From: Patiria pectinifera
Taxonomy: Eukaryota; Echinodermata; Asteroidea; Valvatida; Asterinidae
Length of the DNA stretch: 64,000 nucleotides
NCBI GenBank assembly: GCA_029964075.1
Contig: CM057149.1
Location: 7,636,465 to 7,700,464 of the forward strand
Direction: 5' to 3'
Below are positions 62,447 to 64,000 of the stretch, in pieces. The notes under the pieces are model-generated. The model did no database searches, had not been told where the DNA came from, and was given only the letters and a program-made list of their open reading frames with translations. Position 1 is the first letter of the stretch. The number at the start of each line of letters is the position of its first letter. Position numbers and translations under genes: made by a program.

Positions 62447-64000
62447 CTAAAGGCTTTTACTGGTTTATTTAGGGACAAAAAATGAAAGACAAGGACTCGA
62501 AATTCTTTTTGTACGGGAATCAGGGAGAGGGGCAAATGTTTGAAGTTGGAATTTGTAAGTTTTTTTTTTAAACATTGCAGAATTAGTGGGAGGGGGCATA
62601 CACAAATCCTACAATTTTCTAAATATTCATTACATTACATTAGGTTGTTATTTTTATGCATATGATGTATTTAATGTTCGATAGGAAAACTATCTACGAA
62701 CAAAAGTTCAAAAACAAGGTGTAAATTTTGAAACTTTTCTTTTCAGGAAATAGTACACACTTTGTTGACTTAAGACCTGTCAACCCATTTTGGTTGAGAT
62801 CGCGCTGTGCAGTGTTGTGCAATTTAGAATCCTTCTCCAAGTTAGTATTTTTGGATTTTGAACACATTACTTTTAAAAGAAAAATATAACAAGTACATGG
62901 ACAAATACACATAGCTACTTAGACTTGTAATTTCCGCAATGTTTTCACAGGGTCTGGAAATAAATTATTCTCTAAATCGCAGCTCGGCTTCAAATCTAGC
63001 CACCGGGGAAGCCAAGAAAAACAGATTTGCCGGGTACTTATCAAGATTTGAGAGACACGAGGCTTTATTCGGACAGCTCTATAGCGACAGGGAGCTAATG
63101 CTGATTCCCTTAAGGGGGAAGCTTATTGGCTAACGGGAGGTGAAATTGAAACGTTCTGCTGTAGAATGTCAACACGTGTGGGAAGAAGTAGGAAGCTTAT
63201 ACAAGGAGAAATGGGAGCATGCTTTTGGAAAAACACTTCCATTATTTGCAGAAAAATAATTTGTGACTACAACAGGTTTTTGTAATGATAGGTTAAGCAG
63301 TTTGCGTCGGATGATGTATAAATTGCACAACCGTATTTTGCGGCATTCGGAACGGATGACAGATACATGTAAACACGCAGGGAGCGAGGCCGGAAATATC
63401 CGTCAGCGACCTGTGTTTGCAGTGAGCGAGGCCGGAAATATGAGTGTGCTGAGCATGAGGTCAAGTGAAAAGTAAACCCGCGCCTCGTTCCATTCTTGTC
63501 AAAATAATCCCGGCGTGAAGTGGTTAAGAGAGAAAATTTGGTGTAGTTGTAATGCATGTAATGCATATACATGTCGTCGGGTGCACCATGAAGTGACGTA
63601 TCGTCTCTTGGACTTGATACGTCACATGATACGTCACTTTGCTGTGCGACCGAGGATGTATTTGCAAAATGCTTCTAACAGAAAATGACTGTCCTCTTGA
63701 GAATTGGGACACTGTTAAAACATGTAAGAAATTAACAATTCAAGAGCATTTTTGACAACAATCTTTTAAAAAGAACCCACAGTCTGGTAAAAATTTACAT
63801 GCACAAATACTGGACCGGTTCACACTTTTGCTGCAAACGGGAAAGCGACTTTGTGTACGCATATACTCAATATGAAATTTCACAAAAGGTGAACACATTT
63901 CAACTCGTGACAATTTTAAAGCATTAACCTTTTCCATGAAGTCAAATTTGCATGCATATTCATGTGAAGCATGAAATCATGTCTTGTGAACGGGGGCTCC
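62447..64000. other. Right flank, no gene seen
   Basis: AT-rich with short frames only. Two copies of gcgaggccggaaatat lie at 63385-63440, and several gatacgtcac words at 63594-63640. I do not see the upstream MFS exons here. Confidence 0.45.

Overview
This window is eukaryotic, intron-rich and about 37-40% GC by eye. The NACHT-LRR proteins start with a block like that of invertebrate deuterostome NLRs (EEALKKVYKTTGSYVQMIPW). hAT-like and foldback MITEs are frequent. An echinoderm or a related marine invertebrate (hemichordate, lancelet) is most likely; the species cannot be fixed from sequence alone.

The dominant content is a tandem triplication, all on the minus strand, of one unusual gene family. 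Gene A (20522 to 970) and gene B (44213 to 24430) are complete. Gene C (54795 to 47436) has lost its 5' exons to a 500-N assembly gap at 54929-55428. In the earlier exons, splice sites and phases can be followed exon by exon, and exon lengths are identical in A and B (233, 175, 109, 156, 330, 147, 30, 207, 147, 207, 221, 112 nt). The chain stays in frame to the stop: about 3978 aa for A and 3005 aa for B.

The inferred protein, N to C, is: Met alone in exon 1; a lysine-rich exon; a ubiquitin-like domain ending in LMGG; symmetric phase-1 exons that each open with a Lys/Arg cluster and continue into an acidic/Ser stretch (one also carries a hydrophobic, membrane-like segment); a second ubiquitin-like domain ending in LMGG; one large exon of 9-14 polyampholyte repeats of about 55-58 aa; a Gln-rich exon (B and C only); a short exon with a RHIM-like or amyloid-like core (IIVG, VFLG, LFLG); and one very long exon encoding NACHT plus ribonuclease-inhibitor-type LRRs. 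A palindromic Rel/NF-kB site lies about 75 bp upstream of the ATG in both A and B. Together this suggests an immune-type receptor that joins Ubl modules and a putative amyloid signalling motif to a NACHT-LRR sensor. The single-gene model and the functions are inferences from splice phase and motifs.

Copy differences are informative. B has four insertions that A or C lack: a hAT-like element in intron 1 and three elements in the intron before the NACHT exon. B's LRR end is cut short by a GACTCG-type hexamer repeat. A has lost or never had the Gln-rich exon and has the largest LRR array.

The right end (about 56.8-62 kb) holds the 3' part of a minus-strand major facilitator superfamily transporter gene (MFSD4/Naglt1-like) with several MITEs in and around it. 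Other intergenic stretches are AT-rich and duplicated along with the genes, with no further genes that I can support.
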